Origin: Nitrospiraceae bacterium
Lineage (GTDB): Bacteria > Nitrospirota > Nitrospiria > Nitrospirales > UBA8639
Assembly: GCA_020632595.1 (NCBI GenBank)
Contig: JACKFF010000001.1
Coordinates: 806,001-870,000, forward strand
DNA: 64,000 bases
Reading direction: 5' to 3'
The notes under the pieces were generated by a model. It saw nothing but the letters and a program-made list of their open reading frames with translations, searched no databases and was not told the DNA's origin. This document shows positions 53,987-62,293 of this stretch, piece by piece (positions within the stretch are counted from its first letter, which is position 1; the number at the start of each line of letters is the position of its first letter). The position numbers and the translations under genes were made by a program.

Positions 53987-54820
53987 ATGGATATCACCCT
54001 TTGGACCGCAACGCTTGAGGAATCGTTTGAGTATAGTTTCAAGCTGTTTATGGCCTATCTTCCCAAAAGCCTAGGAGCTTTGATGTTGTTAGGCCTGGGA
54101 ATTCTCTTGGGAAAAATCGTTGAAGCGGGAACGAGCCGCGTGTTGCATATGATCGGCGTCGATCGTTTACTGGGGGGCACCGGTGTTCTGACGCTGCTCA
54201 AAAAAATCGGTAGCCAAAAAACAATTTCACAAATTGTTGGCCTTCTGGGATTTTGGCTGGTATTTCTCCTCTTTCTGATCTCCGCCACCGAAGCCTTAAG
54301 TCTCGCCCTTTTGTCCGAAACCTTAACCGGACTGGTCCACTATCTGCCCAAAATCGGCATGGCTACCCTTATTCTCGTACTAGGCCTCCTGGCCACAAAC
54401 TTTGTACGCGACCTGATCTCTGTTGCGTGTGATTCTTCCGGAATCCGGCAAGGCACCATCATCGCGCAAACGGTCTATATAGCCGCTACTCTGCTGGTTC
54501 TGGTGACGGCCATCAATGAGTTGGGAATTGACACATCGCTGCTCAACCAAATCATTGTCATTCTCATTGCCGGACTCATTGCCGGAGCCGCCTTATCATT
54601 CGGAATCGGTTCTCGCTCAGCCGTGAAGAATCTGATTGCCGCCCACTACATTCAACCCATTGTCCGAATCGGGGAAAAAATTCAGGTTGGCGCCTACAAT
54701 GGCACCGTCACAGCCATAACTCCCATGGTCGTCGTCCTGGATACGGCGAAAGGACGGGTCGTGATTCCTGCCGCACAATTTACTGAGGTCACCAGCATTC
54801 TTTCTCCAACGGAGGGATAA
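53987..54820 (+). CDS. MscS-related channel protein with conserved TM-helix repeats
   Basis: A 277-residue membrane protein from the ATG at 53987, with AAGGAGGTC upstream. The pattern of paired helices (SLGALMLLGLGILLGKIVEAG, LPKIGMATLILVLGLLATNFV, here as parts) matches the TM_helix repeats of CmpX-like relatives of MscS. A pore-like segment (LIAGLIAGAALSFGIGSRSAV) and a short beta domain (IVRIGEKIQVGAYNGTVTAI) end the protein. It lacks the long C-terminal MscS cage. It is followed by the MgtE-like gene after four bases. Confidence 0.8.
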   Translation: MDITLWTATLEESFEYSFKLFMAYLPKSLGALMLLGLGILLGKIVEAGTSRVLHMIGVDRLLGGTGVLTLLKKIGSQKTISQIVGLLGFWLVFLLFLISATEALSLALLSETLTGLVHYLPKIGMATLILVLGLLATNFVRDLISVACDSSGIRQGTIIAQTVYIAATLLVLVTAINELGIDTSLLNQIIVILIAGLIAGAALSFGIGSRSAVKNLIAAHYIQPIVRIGEKIQVGAYNGTVTAITPMVVVLDTAKGRVVIPAAQFTEVTSILSPTEG

Positions 54821-54824
54821 GCCG

Positions 54825-55688
54825 ATGAATTTGACTCAACAGCTTCGGGAAACCTTTATCCAGGAACATCCATTGGAGGCGGCACGCTACGTGGAGGAAC
54901 TTCCGGCTCAGTCAGCGGGAGAAATGTTGCACACCATGGAGCCCCAACATATTGCCGCCTTTCTGGAGTATTGTCTTCCCGGCCCAACGGCCGAAATTCT
55001 TAAACAGTATCCACCGGCAACCAGCGCAGTCATACTCAGCCGGTTATCAACCCGGTCGGCACGGGCAGTCCTTCGACAGTATGATTCATCCACACAAACC
55101 TCTCTCCTGGATCAGGTTGACCCGGCCATCGGTGCACATCTTCGGCGATCAATCAATTTGCCGGACCATACCGCCGGCAGCCTCGCCGATCCGCATGTTC
55201 TGACGCTTCCCCCGGACATCACCGTCGCGAACGCCTTACAGCGGGTGACCCAAACCGTCGGGCAAGCCATCTACTATTTATACATCATTGATCATCAGAC
55301 GATCCTGCGCGGAGTCATCCTCATGAAAGAGCTGCTTGGAGCCGAACCGACGATCACCGTGTCCTCCATCATGCAGCCGGAAGTGAAAGCGATCCCGGCT
55401 ACGGCCAATGCCCTGGACATTGTCGCCCACCCCGCATGGGCTCAATACGACAGCCTTCCGGTCATTGATCAAGACCGTACGTTTATTGGCGCGCTTCGAC
55501 ATCGAACACTGAGGCACTTCCTCCAGTCACGTTCCGGGGAGTATCAACCGGCATTTCTCTCCGATGCCCTCCTGCAACTGTGGGAAGCGTATTCCCTCTC
55601 AGGAATCGGCCTGATGACCGCCCTGGGAGAATCCCTGAGCACATCCACACCGCCCACCCCTCCCCGGAAAGAACAGGAAACACCATGA
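54825..55688 (+). CDS. MgtE N-domain/CBS protein without membrane part
   Basis: A 287-residue soluble protein. Residues 1-115 resemble the MgtE superhelical N domain (LEAARYVEELPAQSAGEML, AVILSRLSTRSARAVLRQY). Residues 120-240 hold a CBS pair (PPDITVANALQRVTQTVG, IMQPEVKAIPATANALDIV, SLPVIDQDRTFIGALRHRTL). There is no transport channel. It resembles the Mg2+-sensing half of MgtE. GGAGGG precedes the ATG. Its end overlaps the full MgtE start (ATGA), so both are probably made together. Confidence 0.82.
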   Translation: MNLTQQLRETFIQEHPLEAARYVEELPAQSAGEMLHTMEPQHIAAFLEYCLPGPTAEILKQYPPATSAVILSRLSTRSARAVLRQYDSSTQTSLLDQVDPAIGAHLRRSINLPDHTAGSLADPHVLTLPPDITVANALQRVTQTVGQAIYYLYIIDHQTILRGVILMKELLGAEPTITVSSIMQPEVKAIPATANALDIVAHPAWAQYDSLPVIDQDRTFIGALRHRTLRHFLQSRSGEYQPAFLSDALLQLWEAYSLSGIGLMTALGESLSTSTPPTPPRKEQETP

Positions 55689-56989
55689 CGACACCTGCAA
55701 CGACTGAACAAATGCATCTGGCCTTTATTGCCAAATTTCCTGATGAAGCCGCACATGTGTTTGAGTCCTATGATCCCCAGGAGGTGATCCCCATACTTGC
55801 CGATTTACCCCCCACAGTGATCGCAAAGGTCCTCTCGGTCATGTCACCCTCATTGGCCGCAGACCTCCTCGGAATCATTCCGCAACCATTACTCCTGAGT
55901 GCGCTTCCTCATCTCCAACCCGCAGTGGCCGCCTCTCTCCTCCAGCGAATGCCGGATGAGACTCGTGAAGCCATTTTGGGTGCCCTCCCCCTGCTCGTCT
56001 CAGCCGACATTGGTCCATTCATGGAGTATTCGGAGGATTCGGTCGGCATGCTCATGGATGTTAAATTCTTTGCGCTCCCGGAGGACCTGACAGTCGAGGA
56101 AGCTATCCGACAGGTTCGCACCCATGACACCCAGCATCTCAATGAAATCTACATTATTGATCGCAGTCAGATCCTCGTGGGCGTTTTATCCCTCAGGGAT
56201 CTGTTTTTAGCCCCTCCAAAGAAGAGACTTGCGGTCTTGATGAAACGAGAATTACCGACCATTCATCCCCTGGAAAATCAGGAACAAGTCGTAGAAATTT
56301 GCAACGAATGGAAGGTCCTGACTATTCCGGTCACCGATTTGGACGGCCGCCTCCTCGGAATCATCAGCAGTCAAGACATCATTCAGGTTGAAAAAGAAGA
56401 AGCCACCATTAGCATGCAAACCATGGTGGGTGCCAGCAAGGACGAACGAGCCCTGTCGCCGCCGGGATTCGCCATTCGCAAACGTCTCCCCTGGCTACAA
56501 ATCAATCTGCTCACAGCCTTTTTGGCAGCGTTTGTGGTGGGGTTATTTGAGGACACTATTGCCAGATTCACGGCATTGGCCGTTTTGCTCCCTGTCGTGG
56601 CCGGGCAATCGGGGAATACAGGGGCTCAAGCGCTCGCGGTAGTCATGCGTGGATTAGCCTTGCGGGATATCCGTCCTTCTCAATGGCTCCGCGTGACCCT
56701 GAAAGAATCCTATGTCGCCTTGGCCAATGGAGTGGCAGTGGCCGCGACGACATGTACCGCCGTATTCGTCTGGAGCCAATCCTGGGGATTAACCATGGTC
56801 ATCGGCGTTTCCATGATTATCTCCATGGTCATGGCCGGATTTTCCGGGGCAATCATTCCCATCATCCTTCGATCCCTGAAACAAGATCCGGCTCAATCAT
56901 CATCGATCATCTTAACCACCGTAACCGATGTGGCAGGATTTTTTAGTTTTTTAGGGCTCGCAACCCTGTTTTCAGCTCTCTTAGAATAG
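55685..56989 (+). CDS. mgtE: Magnesium transporter MgtE
   Basis: Mg2+ channel gated by internal Mg2+; 434 residues from the ATG at 55685. Residues 1-120 form the N domain (FPDEAAHVFESYDPQEVIPIL in part), 125-255 a CBS pair (YSEDSVGMLMDVKFFALP, VTDLDGRLLGIISSQDI), and from about residue 290 five membrane helices (RLPWLQINLLTAFLAAFVV, VAGQSGNTGAQALAVVMRGL shortened). The pore motif PVVAGQSGNTGAQAL is intact. The frame is open upstream to 55580, but that lies in the previous gene. It is followed by the IS element. Confidence 0.93.
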   Translation: MTTPATTEQMHLAFIAKFPDEAAHVFESYDPQEVIPILADLPPTVIAKVLSVMSPSLAADLLGIIPQPLLLSALPHLQPAVAASLLQRMPDETREAILGALPLLVSADIGPFMEYSEDSVGMLMDVKFFALPEDLTVEEAIRQVRTHDTQHLNEIYIIDRSQILVGVLSLRDLFLAPPKKRLAVLMKRELPTIHPLENQEQVVEICNEWKVLTIPVTDLDGRLLGIISSQDIIQVEKEEATISMQTMVGASKDERALSPPGFAIRKRLPWLQINLLTAFLAAFVVGLFEDTIARFTALAVLLPVVAGQSGNTGAQALAVVMRGLALRDIRPSQWLRVTLKESYVALANGVAVAATTCTAVFVWSQSWGLTMVIGVSMIISMVMAGFSGAIIPIILRSLKQDPAQSSSIILTTVTDVAGFFSFLGLATLFSALLE

Positions 56990-57018
56990 GCACCCGCGTG
57001 AAACTATCCTGCAATCTA

Positions 57019-57040
57019 GTGTCTCGTCTTGAAAGTCATG
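57019..57040 (+). repeat. Left terminal inverted repeat of the IS630 element
   Basis: Begins directly after the target TA at 57017-57018 with GTGTCTCGT and ends in AAGTCATG, mirrored at 58137-58158. Confidence 0.8.
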
Positions 57041-58097
57041 TTAATGGGCACGCCGAAGGGCCTTCTTGATGATGTCGGCAGGCTCTTTGGTCCAAACGAA
57101 CGGCGTTGGGTTATCGTTCCACCGGTCGATGTAGTGTCGAATATGCTTAATCAGGGCACGGACCGTGTCAAAGGACCCTCGGCGAACCGATTTGCGGATA
57201 AGAATACCGAACCAGGCCTCAACCATGTTCAGCCAGGAGGCGCCCGTTGGGGTGAAATGGAAATGCACACGGGGATGGCTTTCCTGCCACGCTCGCACTT
57301 CCGGAGTTTCGCGTGGCGACGAGTTGTCGAGGATGACGTGCAGATCGCGCTTGCGGTAGCAACGGGCCAGAATCTTGAGGAACCGGAGGACGTCGGCGCC
57401 GGTGTGGCGGTCTCTGCACTCCCCAACGACCTTCCCAGAGGCAACCGCCAAAGCCGCGTAGAGGCTCGTCAGGCCGTTGCGACAGTAGTCGTGGGTCTGG
57501 CGGGCCGGCAGTCCAGGCCGAAGAGGCAGGATCGGCTGGGTTCGGTTGAGAGCCTGGATCTGGGTCTTCTCGTCGACGCTCAAGACCACGGCATTGGTTG
57601 GAGGGTTGAGGTACAGTCCGACAACATCGTGAATCTTCGCCTCGGCTTGGGGGTCGCTGCTGAACTTGAACGTCTCGATCCGATGCGGCTGCAGGTCATG
57701 AGCCCGCCAGATCCGGTGGACGGTGCTGTGAGACACCTCGACCTCGCCCGCCAGATCGCGAGAGCTCCAGTGCGTCACGCCGGGAGGAGGAGGTTTCAGT
57801 GTCATCGCAACAACTTGGGCCCGCTTGCGGGCACTAATCAAGAAGCCGGCTCGAGCGTGGCTTGTCCTGAAGCCCCAACAGTCTCTCCTCGGCAACGCGC
57901 CGAAGGAGCCGGCTAATCTGAACGACCGAGTCCCCGCTCATGCGTGCGATCTCAGCACCCGAAACGTTATCGGCCATCAGCAACACCACGCGTCCCCGGC
58001 GGGCAAGTCCCGCCGAGACCGAGGGAGATCGTGGGAGCCTCTCCAACTCAGCCCTTTCGGCAGCCTTCAGAACGATGGATCGAGAGTGGTTGGCCAT
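57041..58097 (-). pseudogene. IS630-family transposase, frameshifted
   Basis: Two overlapping frames make up one transposase. The upstream frame (57834-58097, 87 residues) carries the helix-turn-helix part (SGAEIARMSGDSVVQISRLL, EERLLGLQDKPRSSRLL). The downstream frame (57041-57895) carries the catalytic DDE domain: TLKPPPPGVTHWSSRDLAG, Asp in VVLSVDEKTQIQAL, Asp in VILDNSSPRETPEV and Glu in WLNMVEAWFGIL. Removing one base near 57838 joins them as RSSRLL-ISARKRAQVV. The break is either a disabling indel or a recoding site; I favour decay because no slippery run is present. Confidence 0.85.
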
Positions 58098-58136
58098 GTG
58101 CCCTCCCCCATGAGATGTACATGACTAACATATCAT

Positions 58137-58158
58137 CATGACTTACGATACGAAACAT
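58137..58158 (-). repeat. Right terminal inverted repeat of the IS630 element
   Basis: Read on the minus strand it begins ATGTTTCGT after the TA at 58159-58160 and ends in AAGTCATG, matching the left end. Confidence 0.8.
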
Positions 58159-58271
58159 TAGCCAATTGTCCAACCCCAATACACCATTCCCACCTGTACA
58201 GCATCCCTGTTTCGGGACAAGGTTCATAAGAGATCTCTCTCACACATATTGGGTCGTATAGACTTTCAGAT

Positions 58272-59307
58272 ATGACGATTTCACTTCTCAGTTGGATTGG
58301 TATCCTTTTCTGTTTGACCGGATCAGCCATTTGCTCAGGCTTGACCCTTGGGTTCTTCAGCCTAAGCCGCATTCACCTGGAACTCTCAGCGAAACAAGGT
58401 GACAAGACGGCCAACACGATCTTACAAATCCGGCAGGATGCGAACTTCCTCCTTGCCACACTGCTCTGGAGTAACGTGGCCGTCAATGTCCTCCTGACGC
58501 TTCTCGCCGAGGATCAAATGGTCGGCCTAATGGCGTTTTTTTCTCGTTTTGTTTGGGATTACACTTTTTGGGGAAATTCTTCCCCAAGCCTATTTTTCAC
58601 GAAATGCATTGAGATTGGGAGCGAAATTCACTCCGGTGGTTCATCTCTTGCAGATCATCTTTTATCCTGTGGCCAAACCATCAGCTCTTCTTCTCGATCG
58701 CCTGGTCGGGAAAGAAGGGATCACCTGGCTTAAAGAGCATGAGCTCGATACCTTAATCAAAATTCATGCGCAAGCTCCTGAAACAGACATCAGTGGAGTC
58801 GAGGGCCATGGAGCATCCAATTTCCTCAATCTTGATGATATCTCGGCACTTGAGGAAGGATCGCCGCTCCATCCTCAAAGCATCATTTCGCTCCCCTTTG
58901 ACGGGACAAATGTGCGCTTTCCCGCCATCACCCCTTCTGCCTCCGACCACTTCGTTCAGCAGATCCATGGGTCAAAGGAAAAATGGGTGGTGATCACGGA
59001 TGAAGAACACGTCCCTCACGTCGTGTTAGATGCTGATGGATTCTTGCGTGAACTTCTTGTGGAACATCGAGACAAACCTTTTCGACATTGTCACCGACCT
59101 ATCATTTTTGAGCACGCAAATATTCCGCTTGGTGACCTTCTGACACAATTCAAGGTCAATCTGGAACACCTTGAAGATGACGTCATTGACCACGATCTGG
59201 TTCTGATTTGGACACCAACCCACAAACGGATTATTACGGGCGCCGACATCCTGGGTAGACTCTTGCGCGGAATTGCCAAACGGAACCCACTGGTCAATTT
59301 CAGATAA
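58272..59307 (+). pseudogene. CNNM/CorC-type (DUF21 + CBS) transporter, frameshifted in a T run
   Basis: Related to CNNM/CorC proteins linked to Mg2+ and Co2+ export. Part one (from 58272) has the DUF21 membrane domain: SAICSGLTLGFFSLSRIHLE, ANFLLATLLWSNVAVNVLL. At codon 89-90 the frame enters seven T residues (58536-58542) and shifts. Dropping one T gives FFLVLFGITLFGEILPQAYF and a clean continuation to 59307 with a CBS pair (SIISLPFDGTNVRFPAI, DVIDHDLVLIWTPTHKRI in part). A sequencing or true indel, or transcriptional slippage on the T run, all fit. It follows the IS element. Confidence 0.8.
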
Positions 59308-59350
59308 AAGGATTGGGCCTGGATAAGGCAATCAGAATGAAAAAGGGCAC

Positions 59351-60355
59351 ATGGTCCATTCTTCCCTATACCTTCGAAGCACAAGGTCAATTATCGTGGA
59401 GGGATCGACCCTATGTTCGTGTGTTCCTCCAAACCGGAAGTGGAACGGAGCTATGTTTTCCCCAGGCGTCGTCATCGGAGAAAAAAATCTTGGTCTCTCC
59501 AGTACCGCCGTCAGATGGGGCTTGGAGGGAGGGAGTTGGGATTGGAGCCCTTGATATGTGAAAGGAAAAATGGAATCAACCACCCACACATCACAATCCA
59601 CTTCCTCAAAAACGAAAAAGGAAACTCAAGCCATTATGTTAAAGTGGCGACAAAAAAATCAGACGGGAAAGGGAGATCTCACCCTCAAGGGGATTCTCAT
59701 TGAAAACCTCCCGGCACCTTAGGCCGCTACGCCATCTCCCTTGACAGGAAGAGCGTCTTTGGTAACCTCGCTACACATGAGTCTTGGTAGCCGGAAGCTA
59801 ATTCAACGCTCCTTGAGTGGAAAAAGGCGGGTGCAACTCCAGAAGGGACTAATACAAACCGGCCCGCTCCCGTTAAAAATCCTTGGAATGTTGAATGCGC
59901 CGAGTTTGTCAATCGGTAAAGTCAACCTTCTGGAAAAGGGTCTGTCGCACGATCAAATAGAAGGATCGTTTTCCACAGAGAATGGGCTACTGAGTTCCCA
60001 AGATTTGGCACTGAAAAGTCCGGTCATCCAGTTAACTGCCGCAGGCACCTATGACCTTCCCACCGAAAAACTCCATGGCATGGTAGCCTTCAGTCCGTTT
60101 AGGGCCAATTCGAATTTGCTCAAGGACATCCCTCCGTTGGGCTCTTTAATGAAAGGTGACCAAAAGGGCCTCATGACCGCGGTGTTTGAGGTCAAAGGAC
60201 CCCGAACCGAACCTGACATTATTTACGCACTCTTGAAATCCTTCGCTGGAGCGCTGAAAAGGTTTGCGCAACTTGCGGTCGATGTCCTCAAAAATGTCGT
60301 CACGCTTCCTCTCCCGGATACCGAAAGCCAGAATGCAGAACGCACTTCCAAGTAA
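59351..60355 (+). pseudogene. AsmA/DUF3971-like envelope protein remnant with two internal stops
   Basis: One plus-strand frame reads as a single AsmA-type protein from about 59351 to 60355 except for stops TGA at 59552-59554 and TAG at 59720-59722. Before the first stop: AMFSPGVVIGEKNLGLSSTA and RWGLEGGSWDWSP. Between: LKWRQKNQTGKGDLTLKGI. After: VQLQKGLIQTGPLPLKILGML and YDLPTEKLHGMVAFSPF, which resemble the AsmA/YhdP C-terminal region. The N-terminus is missing. The last 204 residues (59741-60355) could still be translated. Most likely a dead gene left by rearrangement. Confidence 0.65.
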
Positions 60356-60438
60356 CATATCGGCAGAGAAGCCCATAAGGCAGTTCTAGGGATAAATTTC
60401 AGTAGGAGAAACAGCAATGACTAAGGGGGAAGGACAAG

Positions 60439-61641
60439 TTGAATAAGCAACACCATCGTCAATCTTTTTGGTTTTCATCCATTTTCTGGATTCTGCCCGT
60501 TCTTTTGACCGGCTGTTTTTCCCCGAAAGCTCTGGAACATGTGGTCATTGCGTATGACCATTCGGTAACCAGATCCCTGGTCGAACAATTGCTCCTCAAT
60601 ATTGCCAGATCCCACCATCATCAACCAGTGCATTTCACAGCCATTTCCAGTATTGCCGCCACCTTTAATTATCAATTTGCCGCCGGGGCAACCCCACCGC
60701 TTGGTGGGTTAGATGGCGGATTTGCCTTGGCGCCCGTCTTTGGGGGCAGTATCGCTGAAAACCCCACATTTACCATTAGTCCCATTGAAGGAGAAGATTT
60801 TACCCAACGTCTCCTAACCCCTCTCCGGGAAGGAAAATTGACCCTCCTGCTGAGACAAGGGGTCGACATTGATTTACTCCTCCGGCTCATGGCCGGGGAA
60901 ATCCGTACGACCACCAATAATGAGGAAACCGCTTACTTTAACCGACCGTCGGATAAGACCGGATATCCCAAATTTCGACAAATCGTCCTTCACCTTTCCC
61001 GTTTACAGGACAACAATCAGCTCTATATAGAACCCTTGGTATATGACCGGGAATGGATCCTGCCATTATCCTCCTTTTCTGCCGGAGACTTTCAAACCCT
61101 GGAAAACAATTACCGCATCATTGTTGATGCGGATAATGAAATCTATACCATCCAAAAACGGTCGATCGGGCACACGGTGATTACGAATTATGACCCCAGC
61201 ACCATCTCCAATCTGGAGCGATTGACTCTACAAGCCAAGGCGGATCGTTGGCCGCCGAACGATATCCTGGTCGATATCCGACCCGGCAACCCGGGAGGCG
61301 AATACCCGATACAAGGGGCCTTTCGGCTCCGGAGTTTTCACGGCATTCTCAATTTTCTGGGTCGATCCATCGCAAGTGAGCCGGAGTATCATGTGGATCC
61401 TGATCCAGGAACGGGAAGCGTCTCAGAAAATCCGGTCCGGGTCTTGGACATTATCGAATCCACTATTGAACGCCCTAATACCAAACTTTCCGTCACCCAT
61501 GAGGGACATTATTATTCCATCGCCGATGAGGAGAAACGATCATGGAATCAGGAGGCATTTCGTCTGCTGTACCAACTATTTCAAATGACCGTCACCGATG
61601 CCCCCCGAGGGAATGTCCCCAGTATTACCATCGCAAAATGA
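60439..61641 (+). CDS. Conserved hypothetical lipoprotein
   Basis: A 400-residue protein from a TTG start preceded by GGAAGG. The N-terminus is a lipoprotein signal (FSSIFWILPVLLTGC; lipobox LTGC near residue 26). The mature part (VVIAYDHSVTRSLVEQLLLN, IVLHLSRLQDNNQLYIEPLV, RPGNPGGEYPIQGAFRLRSF) has no motif I can name. The C-terminal 100 residues look like a folded domain. The function is unknown; membrane attachment on the periplasmic side is inferred. It stands alone before the efflux operon. Confidence 0.75.
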   Translation: MNKQHHRQSFWFSSIFWILPVLLTGCFSPKALEHVVIAYDHSVTRSLVEQLLLNIARSHHHQPVHFTAISSIAATFNYQFAAGATPPLGGLDGGFALAPVFGGSIAENPTFTISPIEGEDFTQRLLTPLREGKLTLLLRQGVDIDLLLRLMAGEIRTTTNNEETAYFNRPSDKTGYPKFRQIVLHLSRLQDNNQLYIEPLVYDREWILPLSSFSAGDFQTLENNYRIIVDADNEIYTIQKRSIGHTVITNYDPSTISNLERLTLQAKADRWPPNDILVDIRPGNPGGEYPIQGAFRLRSFHGILNFLGRSIASEPEYHVDPDPGTGSVSENPVRVLDIIESTIERPNTKLSVTHEGHYYSIADEEKRSWNQEAFRLLYQLFQMTVTDAPRGNVPSITIAK

Positions 61642-62293
61642 AAATTATGCGCATACACGATCCAATCCGCTTATGGGAGTAAAGTCTTTTTATTTCCCTC
61701 CAAGAACATTGGGGTGAGACTCCTGAGGTTCCACTTAATCATCTCCGTTTTCAGAGTCGCCCCACGAAAGAGGATGAAGGAGGATTACCCACCCATAGCC
61801 ACCCTACCAATTATCGCCCCCAACAAGGTGACGACAGACTGTCCATTTCGGGAACAGACTTTCCTAAAGTTTCTTCCCGCGCCCACCAGCAAACCCTTCA
61901 TTTCAAGGTTAGGCTGTAAAAACAGGTTGTTTACTATGGAGGTTTTCTTCCTTCCCCATCAATGCAAATGCTACTAACCCATGGAATGCCTCTTGCAATG
62001 TGCAAATCACGAAGTCCATGTGAGGATCTTCTGCACCGAAGCTATTTCCAAAATAGTAGGGGAGAGGGAAACGTGTGCGGCTTACCTTCGGCAGATTTTC
62101 CGACATTAGTAAAATTATCATCTTGCTCTCAAGGGTTCTTGGGCGATATGGTACACTCCCTTTTAACCTGGGGCTTTTTCTTTTACCTCAAGTTCTCAGG
62201 TCTCGATATTCGGAAAAGGAAGGTTGCCATTGGGTAGCTTTTGTTCTCCACTCTCCTCCCCTTCATGGTGATCCAGGCGTTCCGGGATTGCCC
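61642..62293. other. Gap upstream of the efflux operon, no gene
   Basis: About 650 bases. Open stretches exist but have poor codon character and no similarity to families I know. A weak promoter candidate is at 62123-62152. Confidence 0.55.
62123..62152 (+). promoter_or_regulatory. Weak candidate promoter of the efflux operon
   Basis: TTGCTC (62123-62128), 18-base spacer, TATGGT (62147-62152), about 140 bases before the czcC-like start. Confidence 0.3.

Larger units (their letters stand above)
57019..58158 (-). mobile_element. IS630-family insertion sequence (about 1.14 kb)
   Basis: The ends carry imperfect inverted repeats (57019-57040 and 58137-58158) that agree at about 17 of 22 positions. 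Each is flanked outside by TA (57017-57018 and 58159-58160), the target duplication of this family. Inside is a transposase in two overlapping frames. It sits between mgtE and the CNNM-type gene. The repeat mismatches and frameshift suggest it may be inactive. Confidence 0.88.

Noticed and set aside
57029..57916. Long plus-strand open frame of 295 codons
   Set aside because: It is the antisense of the IS630 transposase; the minus strand carries the DDE motifs.
61714..61977. Plus-strand frame of 87 codons before the efflux operon
   Set aside because: Poor codon character, no ribosome binding site, no recognisable motif.
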